64,000 bases of DNA from SSF53 sp036170535. GTDB taxonomy: Bacteria; Spirochaetota; Leptospiria; Leptospirales; Leptonemataceae. The notes under the pieces were generated by a model. That model did no database searches. It saw nothing but the letters and a program-made list of their open reading frames with translations, and was not told the DNA's origin. Made by a program: the position numbers and the translations under genes. Of the stretch, positions 6,976-15,195 are shown one piece after another. Where the stretch lies: contig JAVHPJ010000243.1 in NCBI GenBank assembly GCA_036170535.1, forward strand, positions 62,001 through 126,000, read 5' to 3'. Position 1 is the stretch's first letter. The number at the start of each line of letters is the position of its first letter.

Positions 6976-9702
6976 ATGGCCTACGAGTTGAGTCCGCGTT
7001 ACGACCATGCCAGCGCAGAAAGCCGTTGGTATAAGATCTGGGAAGACCGCGGCGCATTTCAACCTGACTACTGCGCGGACGAAAAGCCGGCTGACGCGCC
7101 GGCCTTTTGCATCGTTATTCCGCCGCCCAACGTGACCGGACATCTGCATGTCGGGCACGCTTTGAACCATACCGTGCAGGACGTGCTCACGCGCGCTGCA
7201 CGCAAGCGCGGGTTTCGAACGCTCTGGTTGCCAGGCACCGATCATGCGGGCATCGCCACGCAGGTGCTCGTCGAGAAAAAACTCAAAGCCGAAGGCGTGG
7301 ATCGACACAAGCTCGGGCGCGAGAAGTTTCTTGAAAAGGTTTGGGAGTGGAAACATTCGTCGAGCGGCGCCATTCAACAACAAGAACGGCGCATGGGCTT
7401 TTCCCTCGATTGGACGCGCGAGCGTTTTACTATGGACGAGGGTCTATCGCGCGCGGTGCGCAAGTGTTTCGTCGACCTGTATAACGCCGGTTTAATATAT
7501 CGCGACACGCGTCTGATTAATTGGGACCCCGCGGCGCATACAGTGCTTTCGGATCTCGAAGTGGAATACGAGGAAGGCTACAAGGGCGAACTTTATTCCT
7601 TCGCCTATCCGTTGAGCGACAGCGCGCGCCAGTCTATGGGTCCGAATGGCGCCACCGAGATCGTCGTCGCCACGACCCGTCCGGAAACAATGCTCGGCGA
7701 TACGGCGATCGCCGTACATCCCGAAGATCCGCGCTACCAGGCGCTGATCGGAAAAACGGTCGTCCACCCCCTGCTGCATCGCGAGGTGCCGATCATTGGC
7801 GATGCGATTCTGGTCGATCCGGGATTTGGCAGCGGGGCGGTCAAGGTGACGCCCGCACATGATCCCAACGACTACGAGACCGGCCGTCGGCACGACCTGG
7901 AGTTTATAAGCATATTTGACGAGTCGGCGCGGATCAATGAGCGCGGCGGAAAATATCACGGCATGGATCGCTACGAGGCCCGCAAGGCCGTCAAGCACGC
8001 GCTGCGGGAGCTTGGTCTGGAACGCGGCGAAAAAGAACACCTGATGTCCGTGGGGCGCTCGCAACGCTCGGGCGTCATCGTCGAACCGATGATCTCGACG
8101 CAATGGTTCGTAAAAACAAAACCGCTTGCGGAACCCGGCATCGCCGCCGTTGAAAGCGGCGATATCCGATTTGTTCCCAAGCAATGGGAAAACCTTTTCT
8201 TTCACTGGATGCGCGAAATCCGCGATTGGTGCATCTCGCGTCAACTTTGGTGGGGCCATCAAATTCCCGCCTGGCATTGCGCGGAGTGCAATCATGTAAC
8301 CGTTGCGCTCGAAGATCCCGCCGCCTGCGAAAGTTGCGGTTCTCAAAAACTCACGCGCGATCCGGACGTGCTCGACACCTGGTTCTCATCCGGGCTCTGG
8401 CCTTTTTCCACGCTGGGTTGGCCGGACAAGACTGAGGATCTTGCGCGCTTTTATCCCACGACAGTGCTCGTCACCAGTTTTGATATCATCTTTTTCTGGG
8501 TCGCCCGAATGATTATGATGGGGCTCTATCTCATGAAAGCGCCGCCGTTTCGCGACGTTTTGATACATGGGTTGATCCGCGATGCGAACGGCGAAAAGAT
8601 GTCAAAGACAAAGGGCAACGTCGTCGATCCGCTCGAAGCGAGCGAGGCGCATGGCGCCGACGCATTTCGATTTTTCCTGATCGCAACCCTGGCCGAGGGC
8701 AAGGACTCGAACTACCGAGAGGATCGCCTCAAGGGATATCAGAACTTTGCCAATAAGATATGGAACTCGACGCGTTTTGTGCTGATCAACTTGCCGGATG
8801 ATTTTAAGCCGCTTGAGCCCGATGAGATTCTACGGCTTCCGCTCGAAGCCGAAGACTTCTGGCTCCTGGCCGAGCTGAATCGTCTGATCGAAGACGCCAC
8901 GCGCAACCTGGCGGACTACAAACTCCATCTTTACGCGGAGGCCAGCTACGCCTTTGCGTGGAACGTTTTTTGCGATTGGTATATCGAGTTTATTAAGCCG
9001 CGGATGTTCGGTAAAACCGGCGCAGACTCCGCCGAAGCAGGTCGTCAGGTTGCATTTTACGCGCTGCGGTCGTTGCTGGGGATTCTCCATCCGTCCATGC
9101 CATTTATCACTGAGGAACTGTATGCGCACCTGCAACACTGGTTTAAGCCGCGCGTGCGAAGCGAGGAACTCCTGATCAGCGCGGCCTGGCCAAATGTACT
9201 GACGTTGCCGCCAGCGGCCCTTAAACCTGCGCGAGCTCTGGCGTTGCTCCAGGAAGTGATTGGCGCGGCGCGGCAGATTCGCGGCGAAATGAACATCCCG
9301 CCCGATGCAAAGGTGCGTATTGTAGTGCGTACCGATAACGCCGATCTGGCTGTCGCTGTGGCGGACAAAAGCCTGGCTGTCCAGCGATTGGCGCGGGCCG
9401 AGTCGCTCGAGGTGCTTTCCGCGTATCAAGGCGGCGAACAGGACGCCATGCAAGCCTTCAGTGAAGGTCAGGTGTTTATCCCCCTATCAGGCGTAATCGA
9501 TTTGAAAAAGGAAGGCGCGCGCCTCAACAGCGAACGGCAAAAACTGGCGAAGACGCGCGATGCGCTGGATGCCAAACTAAAAAATGCCGGCTTTCTGGCA
9601 AAAGCGCCGGTCGAAGTAGTGGAAAAAGAACAGACGAAGCTGGCGGAGCTGAACGACAAGATCGAAGCCATTGACGCTTCCCTGAAAAGGATCGGCGCAT
9701 GA
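6976..9702 (+). CDS. valS: Valyl-tRNA synthetase
   Basis: This cytoplasmic class I synthetase charges tRNA-Val. The 908-residue product carries the HIGH-type motif HLHVGH near residue 56 and the KMSKS-type motif KMSKTKGN near residue 541. TTRPETMLGDTAI belongs to the editing (CP1) domain, and a zinc-ribbon-like CAECNH...CESCG pair sits near residue 437. VFIPLSGVIDLKKE opens the C-terminal coiled-coil typical of ValRS. The start was set at MAYELSPRYDHAS because family similarity begins there. The stop codon overlaps the purD start as ATGA, indicating translational coupling. Confidence 0.98.
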   Translation: MAYELSPRYDHASAESRWYKIWEDRGAFQPDYCADEKPADAPAFCIVIPPPNVTGHLHVGHALNHTVQDVLTRAARKRGFRTLWLPGTDHAGIATQVLVEKKLKAEGVDRHKLGREKFLEKVWEWKHSSSGAIQQQERRMGFSLDWTRERFTMDEGLSRAVRKCFVDLYNAGLIYRDTRLINWDPAAHTVLSDLEVEYEEGYKGELYSFAYPLSDSARQSMGPNGATEIVVATTRPETMLGDTAIAVHPEDPRYQALIGKTVVHPLLHREVPIIGDAILVDPGFGSGAVKVTPAHDPNDYETGRRHDLEFISIFDESARINERGGKYHGMDRYEARKAVKHALRELGLERGEKEHLMSVGRSQRSGVIVEPMISTQWFVKTKPLAEPGIAAVESGDIRFVPKQWENLFFHWMREIRDWCISRQLWWGHQIPAWHCAECNHVTVALEDPAACESCGSQKLTRDPDVLDTWFSSGLWPFSTLGWPDKTEDLARFYPTTVLVTSFDIIFFWVARMIMMGLYLMKAPPFRDVLIHGLIRDANGEKMSKTKGNVVDPLEASEAHGADAFRFFLIATLAEGKDSNYREDRLKGYQNFANKIWNSTRFVLINLPDDFKPLEPDEILRLPLEAEDFWLLAELNRLIEDATRNLADYKLHLYAEASYAFAWNVFCDWYIEFIKPRMFGKTGADSAEAGRQVAFYALRSLLGILHPSMPFITEELYAHLQHWFKPRVRSEELLISAAWPNVLTLPPAALKPARALALLQEVIGAARQIRGEMNIPPDAKVRIVVRTDNADLAVAVADKSLAVQRLARAESLEVLSAYQGGEQDAMQAFSEGQVFIPLSGVIDLKKEGARLNSERQKLAKTRDALDAKLKNAGFLAKAPVEVVEKEQTKLAELNDKIEAIDASLKRIGA

Positions 9703-11042
9703 AAACGCTCCTACTCGGCGGCGGCGGACGAGAACATGCGCTTTACTGGAAGCTGAAGCAAAGCCGTCGCATCACGACCCTGCATGCCTGGCCAGGCAAC
9801 GGGGGCTTTCCTCTCGAATCCGTTCCGCCTTCCCTGGCGTCAACAGGCGCCGCCGTCGGGTTGACGTCGGGGTCCACACCCACCGCCGGGTCCGGGGCCG
9901 ATTCTCTGGACCCCAATGATCCGGCCAGCGTTCGAGCCTTCGTCGAGCGGCACGGCTACGAATTTGTCGTCGTGGGCCCGGAACAACCCCTTGTGAATGG
10001 AGTCGCCGACGCCCTGGCCGGCGTCTGTCCTGTGTTCGGCCCCTCAGCCTTCTGTGCACAGCTCGAAGGCTCTAAGGACTTTGCCAAACAGTTCATGCAG
10101 TCGGTTGGAGTTCCTACCGCCGCGGCCGCAGCCTTCACCGAGGCGGGCGCCGCACTCGCGCACCTGCGCGCCCTCCCTGAAGGGCCCGTTGTAATCAAGG
10201 CCGATGGATTGGCAGCCGGCAAAGGCGTGGTCGTCGCGCAGAATCATGCAGAAGCGGAGGAGGCCGTCCGGGCCAGTCTTGAACGTCAGGTATTTGGCGC
10301 GGCGAGCCGCAAAGTCCTGATTGAGGAGTACATGGCGGGCGAAGAGGCCTCCGTATTCGCTCTCTGCGATGGAGAGCGCGCCATACCCTTTGTCGCCTGT
10401 CAGGATCACAAACGCGTGCACGACGGCGACCAGGGGCCCAATACCGGCGGCATGGGCGCCTACTGTCCCGCGCCGGTCGCCACGCCGGCCGTTATGGAAC
10501 AGGTCCAGAAGGAAATCCTGGATCCGATTGTAGCCGGCATGAAGGCGGCCGGTCATCCGTACCGAGGCCTGCTCTATGCCGGCCTCATGATCGAAAACGA
10601 CCGGGCCCGGGTAGTGGAATTTAATGTCCGTTTTGGCGATCCTGAAACCCAGGCCCTCCTGCGCCTCCTGGACGAAGACCTGGGCGACCTGATGTGGACC
10701 GCCGCAGCCGGCCGCTTCACTCCAGACCGGAGCCTGCGCTTCCGGCCGGGCGTTGCGATCGTGGTCGTCCTTGCCGCCGAGGGATATCCCGACGCCTATC
10801 GGAAGAATATTCCGCTCAAAGGGATTGACAGACAAGAAGGCGACATAATTATTTTTCACGCGGGGAGCCGCCGCGAGGGGACCGAGATCCTGAGCTCGGG
10901 CGGGCGGGTTCTGGGAGTCACTGCCGCCGCGTCGACCCTCAGGGCCGCGCGCGAGATAACCTACGCCGAGCTGAAAAAGCTCTCGGTGGCTGGCTTGTTC
11001 TTCCGAAGAGATATTGGGGAAAAGGCGCTGAAATGGATCTGA
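9699..11042 (+). CDS. purD: Phosphoribosylamine-glycine ligase
   Basis: PurD joins phosphoribosylamine and glycine with ATP in the second step of de novo purine synthesis. The 447-residue product has the N-terminal GGGGREHAL motif, VGPEQPLVNG, an ATP-grasp domain (VIKADGLAAGKGVVVA, GPNTGGMGAYCPAP) and FNVRFGDPETQ with metal-binding residues. Between PGNGG and the GPEQP motif there are roughly 20 more residues than in E. coli PurD, rich in Gly, Ser and Thr (about residues 45-70). The gene uses GCC and other C-ending codons more than several neighbours appear to. It overlaps valS by 4 bases and the next gene by 10. Confidence 0.97.
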   Translation: MKTLLLGGGGREHALYWKLKQSRRITTLHAWPGNGGFPLESVPPSLASTGAAVGLTSGSTPTAGSGADSLDPNDPASVRAFVERHGYEFVVVGPEQPLVNGVADALAGVCPVFGPSAFCAQLEGSKDFAKQFMQSVGVPTAAAAAFTEAGAALAHLRALPEGPVVIKADGLAAGKGVVVAQNHAEAEEAVRASLERQVFGAASRKVLIEEYMAGEEASVFALCDGERAIPFVACQDHKRVHDGDQGPNTGGMGAYCPAPVATPAVMEQVQKEILDPIVAGMKAAGHPYRGLLYAGLMIENDRARVVEFNVRFGDPETQALLRLLDEDLGDLMWTAAAGRFTPDRSLRFRPGVAIVVVLAAEGYPDAYRKNIPLKGIDRQEGDIIIFHAGSRREGTEILSSGGRVLGVTAAASTLRAAREITYAELKKLSVAGLFFRRDIGEKALKWI

Positions 11043-11935
11043 GTCTCGCCGATGTACACAGCTCCCTGCCTGCAGCGGAACTCCTTCGAATACAAAAGAA
11101 CCTGAAACTCATCCTGGGCGTCGGCCCGGTAGCGCGCGATAAGGCGCGCCAGGCGATTCGTCAGGCATATGCACGACTGGGTCAGCCATGGATAACACTG
11201 GAACGACTGGATTGCCTGGACGCGTTCGACCGCCTGCTGGAGGCTTTTGGCATCCTCGAGGTCGATCCGCTTGACTCGCGGCTTCGCGCGCAACTTGCGC
11301 GTAATCCGTTTGTTGTCTGGCTCGATGATCGTCGCTGTACAATTTGCTCGGAAGCGCTCGACGGACTGCTTGGCGATCCGATTTACCGCAAACGCAATTA
11401 CGCATTGTTCGCCTTGTTTCGTCTGTCCGCCAGAGAACGACGCGCGTGGGCGCGTTGGCTCGGATTGAATGAGACGAGCAGCAGCAGTCTCTCTGAGCGA
11501 GATCGCAGTTTGCAGCTGTATCGCGGACTCGCCGAGATGCGGCAGAATGAACATAATGAGGCGCCGCGCATCGACAACGAACCTGTATATCTGGACGAGG
11601 TCTTTGCCGACGATCCGAACCAGAATCCCGTCGCCTGGTACTACCGTGATGTTTTGCCCCTCTACCGATGTCTGATGGAAGCCGAACAGCAGCTCAATGC
11701 CGTTCCGTCGGCGGCTCGAGATGAGCGGCACTTGCGCGCCGCCCACATCATTGCCGACCTTAAATGCGGAAGGCTCGCCATTGCGGAAGAGCCGGCGGAA
11801 TTTGGTCAACCCGTGCGCCGGCGGCTTGTCCGGACCCTGGAAAAAAGCGGGGCGGCGATGACGGGCTCACCGGGCGTCATCGCCCCGGGCTCGGAGATTG
11901 ACGCGAACCGTGCACGCCAGGAAGTTCTTTTCTGA
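11033..11935 (+). CDS. Hypothetical protein downstream of purD
   Basis: The product has 300 residues and I recognise no family. It appears soluble and mostly helical, with many Arg, Glu and Leu residues. It contains a DDRRCTICSEALDGLLGD segment with a single Cys-x2-Cys pair and no second pair, so a zinc ribbon is unlikely. A poly-Ser patch (ETSSSSLSERD) lies near residue 150, and the C-terminus looks disordered. Its ATG lies inside the end of purD (10-base overlap), so it is very probably translated with valS-purD. Its link to purine metabolism, if any, cannot be judged from sequence. Confidence 0.7.
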   Translation: MDLSLADVHSSLPAAELLRIQKNLKLILGVGPVARDKARQAIRQAYARLGQPWITLERLDCLDAFDRLLEAFGILEVDPLDSRLRAQLARNPFVVWLDDRRCTICSEALDGLLGDPIYRKRNYALFALFRLSARERRAWARWLGLNETSSSSLSERDRSLQLYRGLAEMRQNEHNEAPRIDNEPVYLDEVFADDPNQNPVAWYYRDVLPLYRCLMEAEQQLNAVPSAARDERHLRAAHIIADLKCGRLAIAEEPAEFGQPVRRRLVRTLEKSGAAMTGSPGVIAPGSEIDANRARQEVLF

Positions 11936-11937
11936 GC

Positions 11938-12495
11938 TCAGAGACCGCGCACCCCGCGCAGGTTTTCCGGTAGGTTCAGACGCGCATCCCGACGAATAGA
12001 GTTCCGCTCAAACCAACCCGCAACCGTCTCAACGGCGTAAAGCGCCGGACCGGTGGATGCATACAGAGTCCGATCCGAGTCAGCAGTCCCTTCGGGATCG
12101 GGGGTCATCGTCTGGTAATTCACCAGTCGACCGGAGGCGTCAAAAAAGCCGACATCCAGGGGAATCAGGGTATTCTTCATCCAGAATACCAACGGTTCTT
12201 CCACCGGGAAGATGAAGATCATACCCTCGTCATCCGCCAATTGACCCCGGTACATTAGTCCTCGCTCGCGCGATTCAGGCGTGGCCGCCACTTCGACAGT
12301 CAGCGACCTGTCGCCAATTCGAAGCGCAGCGCGCGGCAGATTTGCCGATTGGGCCCCAATCGGACTTGAGGACTCGCGACTGCACGCACCCCCGGCGACA
12401 ATCAGCGAAACGAAGACTACAAACAGCGCGGCCCGCGCGCTGAAGCTTCTTCTCAGACGGGCTGCGCCGCGCGCTTGAAGGCCGATCAGTTGCAT
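11938..12495 (-). CDS. DUF192-family lipoprotein
   Basis: The 185-residue product has an N-terminal signal peptide ending VSLIVAGGAC, predicted to be lipidated. The mature domain matches DUF192: RERGLMYRGQLADDEGMIF followed by VFWMKNTLIPLDVGFFD. DUF192 is a small beta-rich fold of unknown biochemical function, usually exported. The start codon overlaps the last 10 bases of the upstream FlgT-like gene, so the two are probably co-translated. The family call is firm, the function open. Confidence 0.88.
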   Translation of the reverse strand: MQLIGLQARGAARLRRSFSARAALFVVFVSLIVAGGACSRESSSPIGAQSANLPRAALRIGDRSLTVEVAATPESRERGLMYRGQLADDEGMIFIFPVEEPLVFWMKNTLIPLDVGFFDASGRLVNYQTMTPDPEGTADSDRTLYASTGPALYAVETVAGWFERNSIRRDARLNLPENLRGVRGL

Positions 12496-13787
12496 GAACG
12501 ACCGCTGGAAAATCGCAGACGGATTTCGCCGCGATCCACGCCCAGCACCTCGAGACGCTTACAGTTCATTTTCAGAACGCTGAACATCGCAGGATTTTCG
12601 CCGTAGAATCCGAGGGTATCGGAAAGGGCGAAGGATCGCCCGGGATAATAGACGTCCCAGACCGCTTGTTGCGGCGAGAAGCTGATCTCATCCACTTTCT
12701 TAACCGATGCCGCTTCAATGAGATTGTCCTTGAAAACGCCAGCTTCGGCCTGATCGAGACCGACGATAGTCATCTTAATCTGATTGTTTCGCGTTATCAT
12801 CGCCCATTCGTCGCTCAGCCGCTTGTGGACAAAATCGGCCAGACCTCCAGCGCGACCGGAATCTCGACCGGCGACGAGTTTTTGCACCGCGGCCCGGGCG
12901 GCTGCCAGCGCCTCGACCTGCGCGCCAGGTTCAGTTCCCGTAAACTCGCCAAGGAGTTTCCCGTAGCCCCACAAGGTCTGAATCTGGACGTTGCCCTGGG
13001 CTCGATAGGATTTAAAATCGCTGCCGCGCAAAGCGCTGATGTTCTGCGGACTCACCTGAATGCGACCGATGATCAGCACATCGGCGCCGGCGCGCGCAGC
13101 TGCGTCCTTGATTTCGTCTGTCAGCGCAGCCGGGTTCTCTGCAAAATACTCTTCATTGGAAATCGCTCGCGCAACGGAACTTGCGTCCAGAACCGTATAC
13201 CCTTTTGAAACGAGAGACTCGCGCAACAGGCTGGCTGAAACGGAATTGCGCGAAGCGAATCCTTCGACGCGCTTCGGCGGCAAATCATACTCCTCGCGAA
13301 TCAGTACCATAACCTTCGGATTACCAACCAGCTCGCGCATGGTATTGATGCTGTTCCGAATATCCGATTGCGATACCTGAAAGCGAACGAAAATCTTCAG
13401 CATCTTGACTGTGTCCAGATCGTACTGTTGTTCATCGACGATCTGATCGTTCTTGCAGATGCCGCGAGCTTGCGTAAAGAGCTCGTTTGCAATTGACTGA
13501 CCGTCCGAAACTCCGGTGACCGAGGCGACTTCTTCGCCAAGACATTTTTCTACAGCCTTGCGGCAGGCGTCTTCTTTGGCTTTGTCGCGCGCGCTCGCAA
13601 TGCTCGTGAAAATCGGCGCTTCACCCCACACAGTAATCTGACCGTTGGAGCAGGTTACTCCTTCGGTCGAGCCGCCCCCCTGGCCGCCGCTGCTTGATCC
13701 GCCGCCGCCGGCGCAGGTCCACAATGCAGTCATACTGAGGGCGAGAGTAAGGCCTGCCAGAAGGATGTTTCGATAAGTTCGTCGCAT
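12486..13787 (-). CDS. FlgT/LPP20-like lipoprotein
   Basis: The 433-residue product begins MRRTYRNILLAGLTLALSM and reaches a lipobox-like TALWTC, then a Gly/Ser-rich linker. Residues about 45-140 resemble the FlgT N-terminal/LPP20 type of domain: a WGEAP start, then a helix with repeated Ala and acidic residues (ARDKAKEDACRKAVEKCLG) and a strand carrying VRFQV. The next part (VMVLIREEYDLPP...GYTVLDASSVARA...GADVLIIGRIQVS) looks like the nucleotide-fold domain of FlgT and CsgG/TolB-type proteins. In vibrios FlgT belongs to the flagellar H-ring; spirochaete flagella are periplasmic, so a role in envelope or flagellar assembly is only an inference. The start at 13787 was chosen for the signal peptide. 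Confidence 0.6.
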   Translation of the reverse strand: MRRTYRNILLAGLTLALSMTALWTCAGGGGSSSGGQGGGSTEGVTCSNGQITVWGEAPIFTSIASARDKAKEDACRKAVEKCLGEEVASVTGVSDGQSIANELFTQARGICKNDQIVDEQQYDLDTVKMLKIFVRFQVSQSDIRNSINTMRELVGNPKVMVLIREEYDLPPKRVEGFASRNSVSASLLRESLVSKGYTVLDASSVARAISNEEYFAENPAALTDEIKDAAARAGADVLIIGRIQVSPQNISALRGSDFKSYRAQGNVQIQTLWGYGKLLGEFTGTEPGAQVEALAAARAAVQKLVAGRDSGRAGGLADFVHKRLSDEWAMITRNNQIKMTIVGLDQAEAGVFKDNLIEAASVKKVDEISFSPQQAVWDVYYPGRSFALSDTLGFYGENPAMFSVLKMNCKRLEVLGVDRGEIRLRFSSGRSCN

Positions 13788-13926
13788 GGCAAGAAGTCCG
13801 ATGCTGGCTGAGAGAGGGTCAATCACTTTTGACGGCAGGCGCTGAATCGACGTTGCAAGATTTTTGTGTAGATTTTTTGCGGCACGAAGCCTCCGGGCGA
13901 GACCCCTACCACAGGGGGGATTACCC

Positions 13927-14574
13927 ATGGCTGGCGAGGAATCCAATTTATCGAAAATTGAATGCACTGTTCATTCGAATTCATCACGGGCCGCGCCCGC
14001 CACATTGTTGGCGCCGGCCGCGTTGGTAGCTTCGATTCAGCAAAGAGCCGGGGCGCGCGGTATGGGCGGCTACCTCCGATATTTGCTCAGCCGGTATCGC
14101 TCGGAATTCGAAAGCAGCTCATACAGCGGGCAGCTCCCCGACAGGACATTATACCAGTCTGCAGGCCTGCAATTGACTCGTCTTTCCCTTCGGCCGTTCT
14201 GGGGCGACTGGCTCGAGCTTTCTGTCCTTGCCCGGGCGTTGGGTTGCTCCCGATGCAGGTTGTTTGTTTTGTTGTGCGAGCTTGACCTGGACCGCGCGCG
14301 TGGCCATAGTCCGACGGACGGAGTTCCTACCGATCCAAACAGACAGCTGCTTTACCAGGAGGCTGCTTCCCTTGTACTGACTGAGCAAATATTTCCCGGC
14401 AGACGACGACATGCCAGAAGCCTGGAAATTCGTCGCGATGAGAGACTATTTATCGAATTGTTCCATGGCCCCCTGGCGGCCTCAAAATATGAGCTCACTG
14501 GAGTGCTGGACCTGAATTATTCATTTAACTTCCACGAATTTTGGCCGAACTTTCGAAGAGGGGAGCGGCCATGA
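13927..14574 (+). CDS. DUF1564-family protein
   Basis: The 215-residue product fits DUF1564, a family of unknown function that is multi-copy in Leptospira. The signs are YLRYLLSRYR, then RTLYQ, then a helical block (WGDWLELSVLARALGCSRCRLF) containing the C-S-R-C-R/F-L-F pattern that marks the family. This middle block recalls ribbon-helix-helix or other small DNA-binding folds, but that is speculation. ATG at 13927 follows an AGGGGG ribosome site. The stop overlaps the flgN start as ATGA, so it is translated with the flagellar genes. I assigned the family from remembered motif pattern, not from a search. Confidence 0.7.
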   Translation: MAGEESNLSKIECTVHSNSSRAAPATLLAPAALVASIQQRAGARGMGGYLRYLLSRYRSEFESSSYSGQLPDRTLYQSAGLQLTRLSLRPFWGDWLELSVLARALGCSRCRLFVLLCELDLDRARGHSPTDGVPTDPNRQLLYQEAASLVLTEQIFPGRRRHARSLEIRRDERLFIELFHGPLAASKYELTGVLDLNYSFNFHEFWPNFRRGERP

Positions 14575-15086
14575 ACACCTTGAAAGACACTTTGCAGCAG
14601 GAGCTCATTCTGTTTCGTGCCAGTCTGGAAACGGAACGCATCAAGCGCCGCGCAATCCTCACTGCCGATGGGAAACGCATCTCGGCGTTAACACAAAAGA
14701 CGGAAATCCTTCTCCAGGAAATAGAAGCGCTCGAAATGGAGCGCGAGAAGATCGCGGTCGGGCTTTTAAAAAGCAAAAGACCAAATCATCGGGGCGAGAC
14801 TCCAAGCCTGACGGAATTGATTCGACTCGCTTGCGACTCTGATCCCGAGGAACTTGAGACCCTTGGAGCGTTGGCTTCGGAGTACCGGGAAACTGTTCAG
14901 CAACTCAAGCTTGAAGTCGAGGAAAATGAGTCAATTTTGCGGCACACATCCGCCAGAATTCACCAACTGCTGACTGACGTTGCAGCAACCGCCTCAGTCA
15001 CGATGGACGGTACTTACTCCCCGGCGGAAAAGTCTCGCGAAAAGCGGGTCGAAACCCGTTCCCTTTTCGTGAGCGCAAACGCCTGA
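14571..15086 (+). CDS. flgN: FlgN-like flagellar chaperone
   Basis: FlgN is the cytoplasmic export chaperone for the hook-filament junction proteins FlgK and FlgL. The 171-residue product is almost entirely helical with long heptad-like stretches (ALTQKTEILLQEIEALEMER) and a C-terminal amphipathic helix followed by a loose tail, which is the FlgN pattern. Sequence identity in this family is weak; the main support is its place directly before flgK and flgL. GAGGGGAG precedes the ATG at 14571, and the gene overlaps the DUF1564 stop. Confidence 0.8.
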   Translation: MNTLKDTLQQELILFRASLETERIKRRAILTADGKRISALTQKTEILLQEIEALEMEREKIAVGLLKSKRPNHRGETPSLTELIRLACDSDPEELETLGALASEYRETVQQLKLEVEENESILRHTSARIHQLLTDVAATASVTMDGTYSPAEKSREKRVETRSLFVSANA

Positions 15087-15158
15087 GCGGCTGTCTGGTA
15101 GGAACTCCATCCGCAAAAAGCGCTAATGGTTTAGCTTCGGCCGCCGACGATGAGATCG

Positions 15159-15182
15159 GGCGTCGTGTGTTCACACGACGCC
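15159..15182 (+). promoter_or_regulatory. Perfect palindrome just upstream of the flgK ribosome site
   Basis: GGCGTCGTGTG (15159-15169), TT, then CACACGACGCC (15172-15182) form an 11-base perfect inverted repeat. AGGAG of the flgK ribosome site follows immediately at 15183. As RNA this would be a stable hairpin (about 10 bp with a TTCA-type tip). As DNA it could be a repressor operator. There is no T-run after it, so it is not a normal terminator. Confidence 0.6.
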
Positions 15183-15195
15183 AGGAGAGAACGCA

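Noticed and set aside
15159..15182. flgK-leader palindrome as an intrinsic terminator
   Set aside because: No T-run follows and it touches the flgK ribosome site, so control of flgK is more likely.
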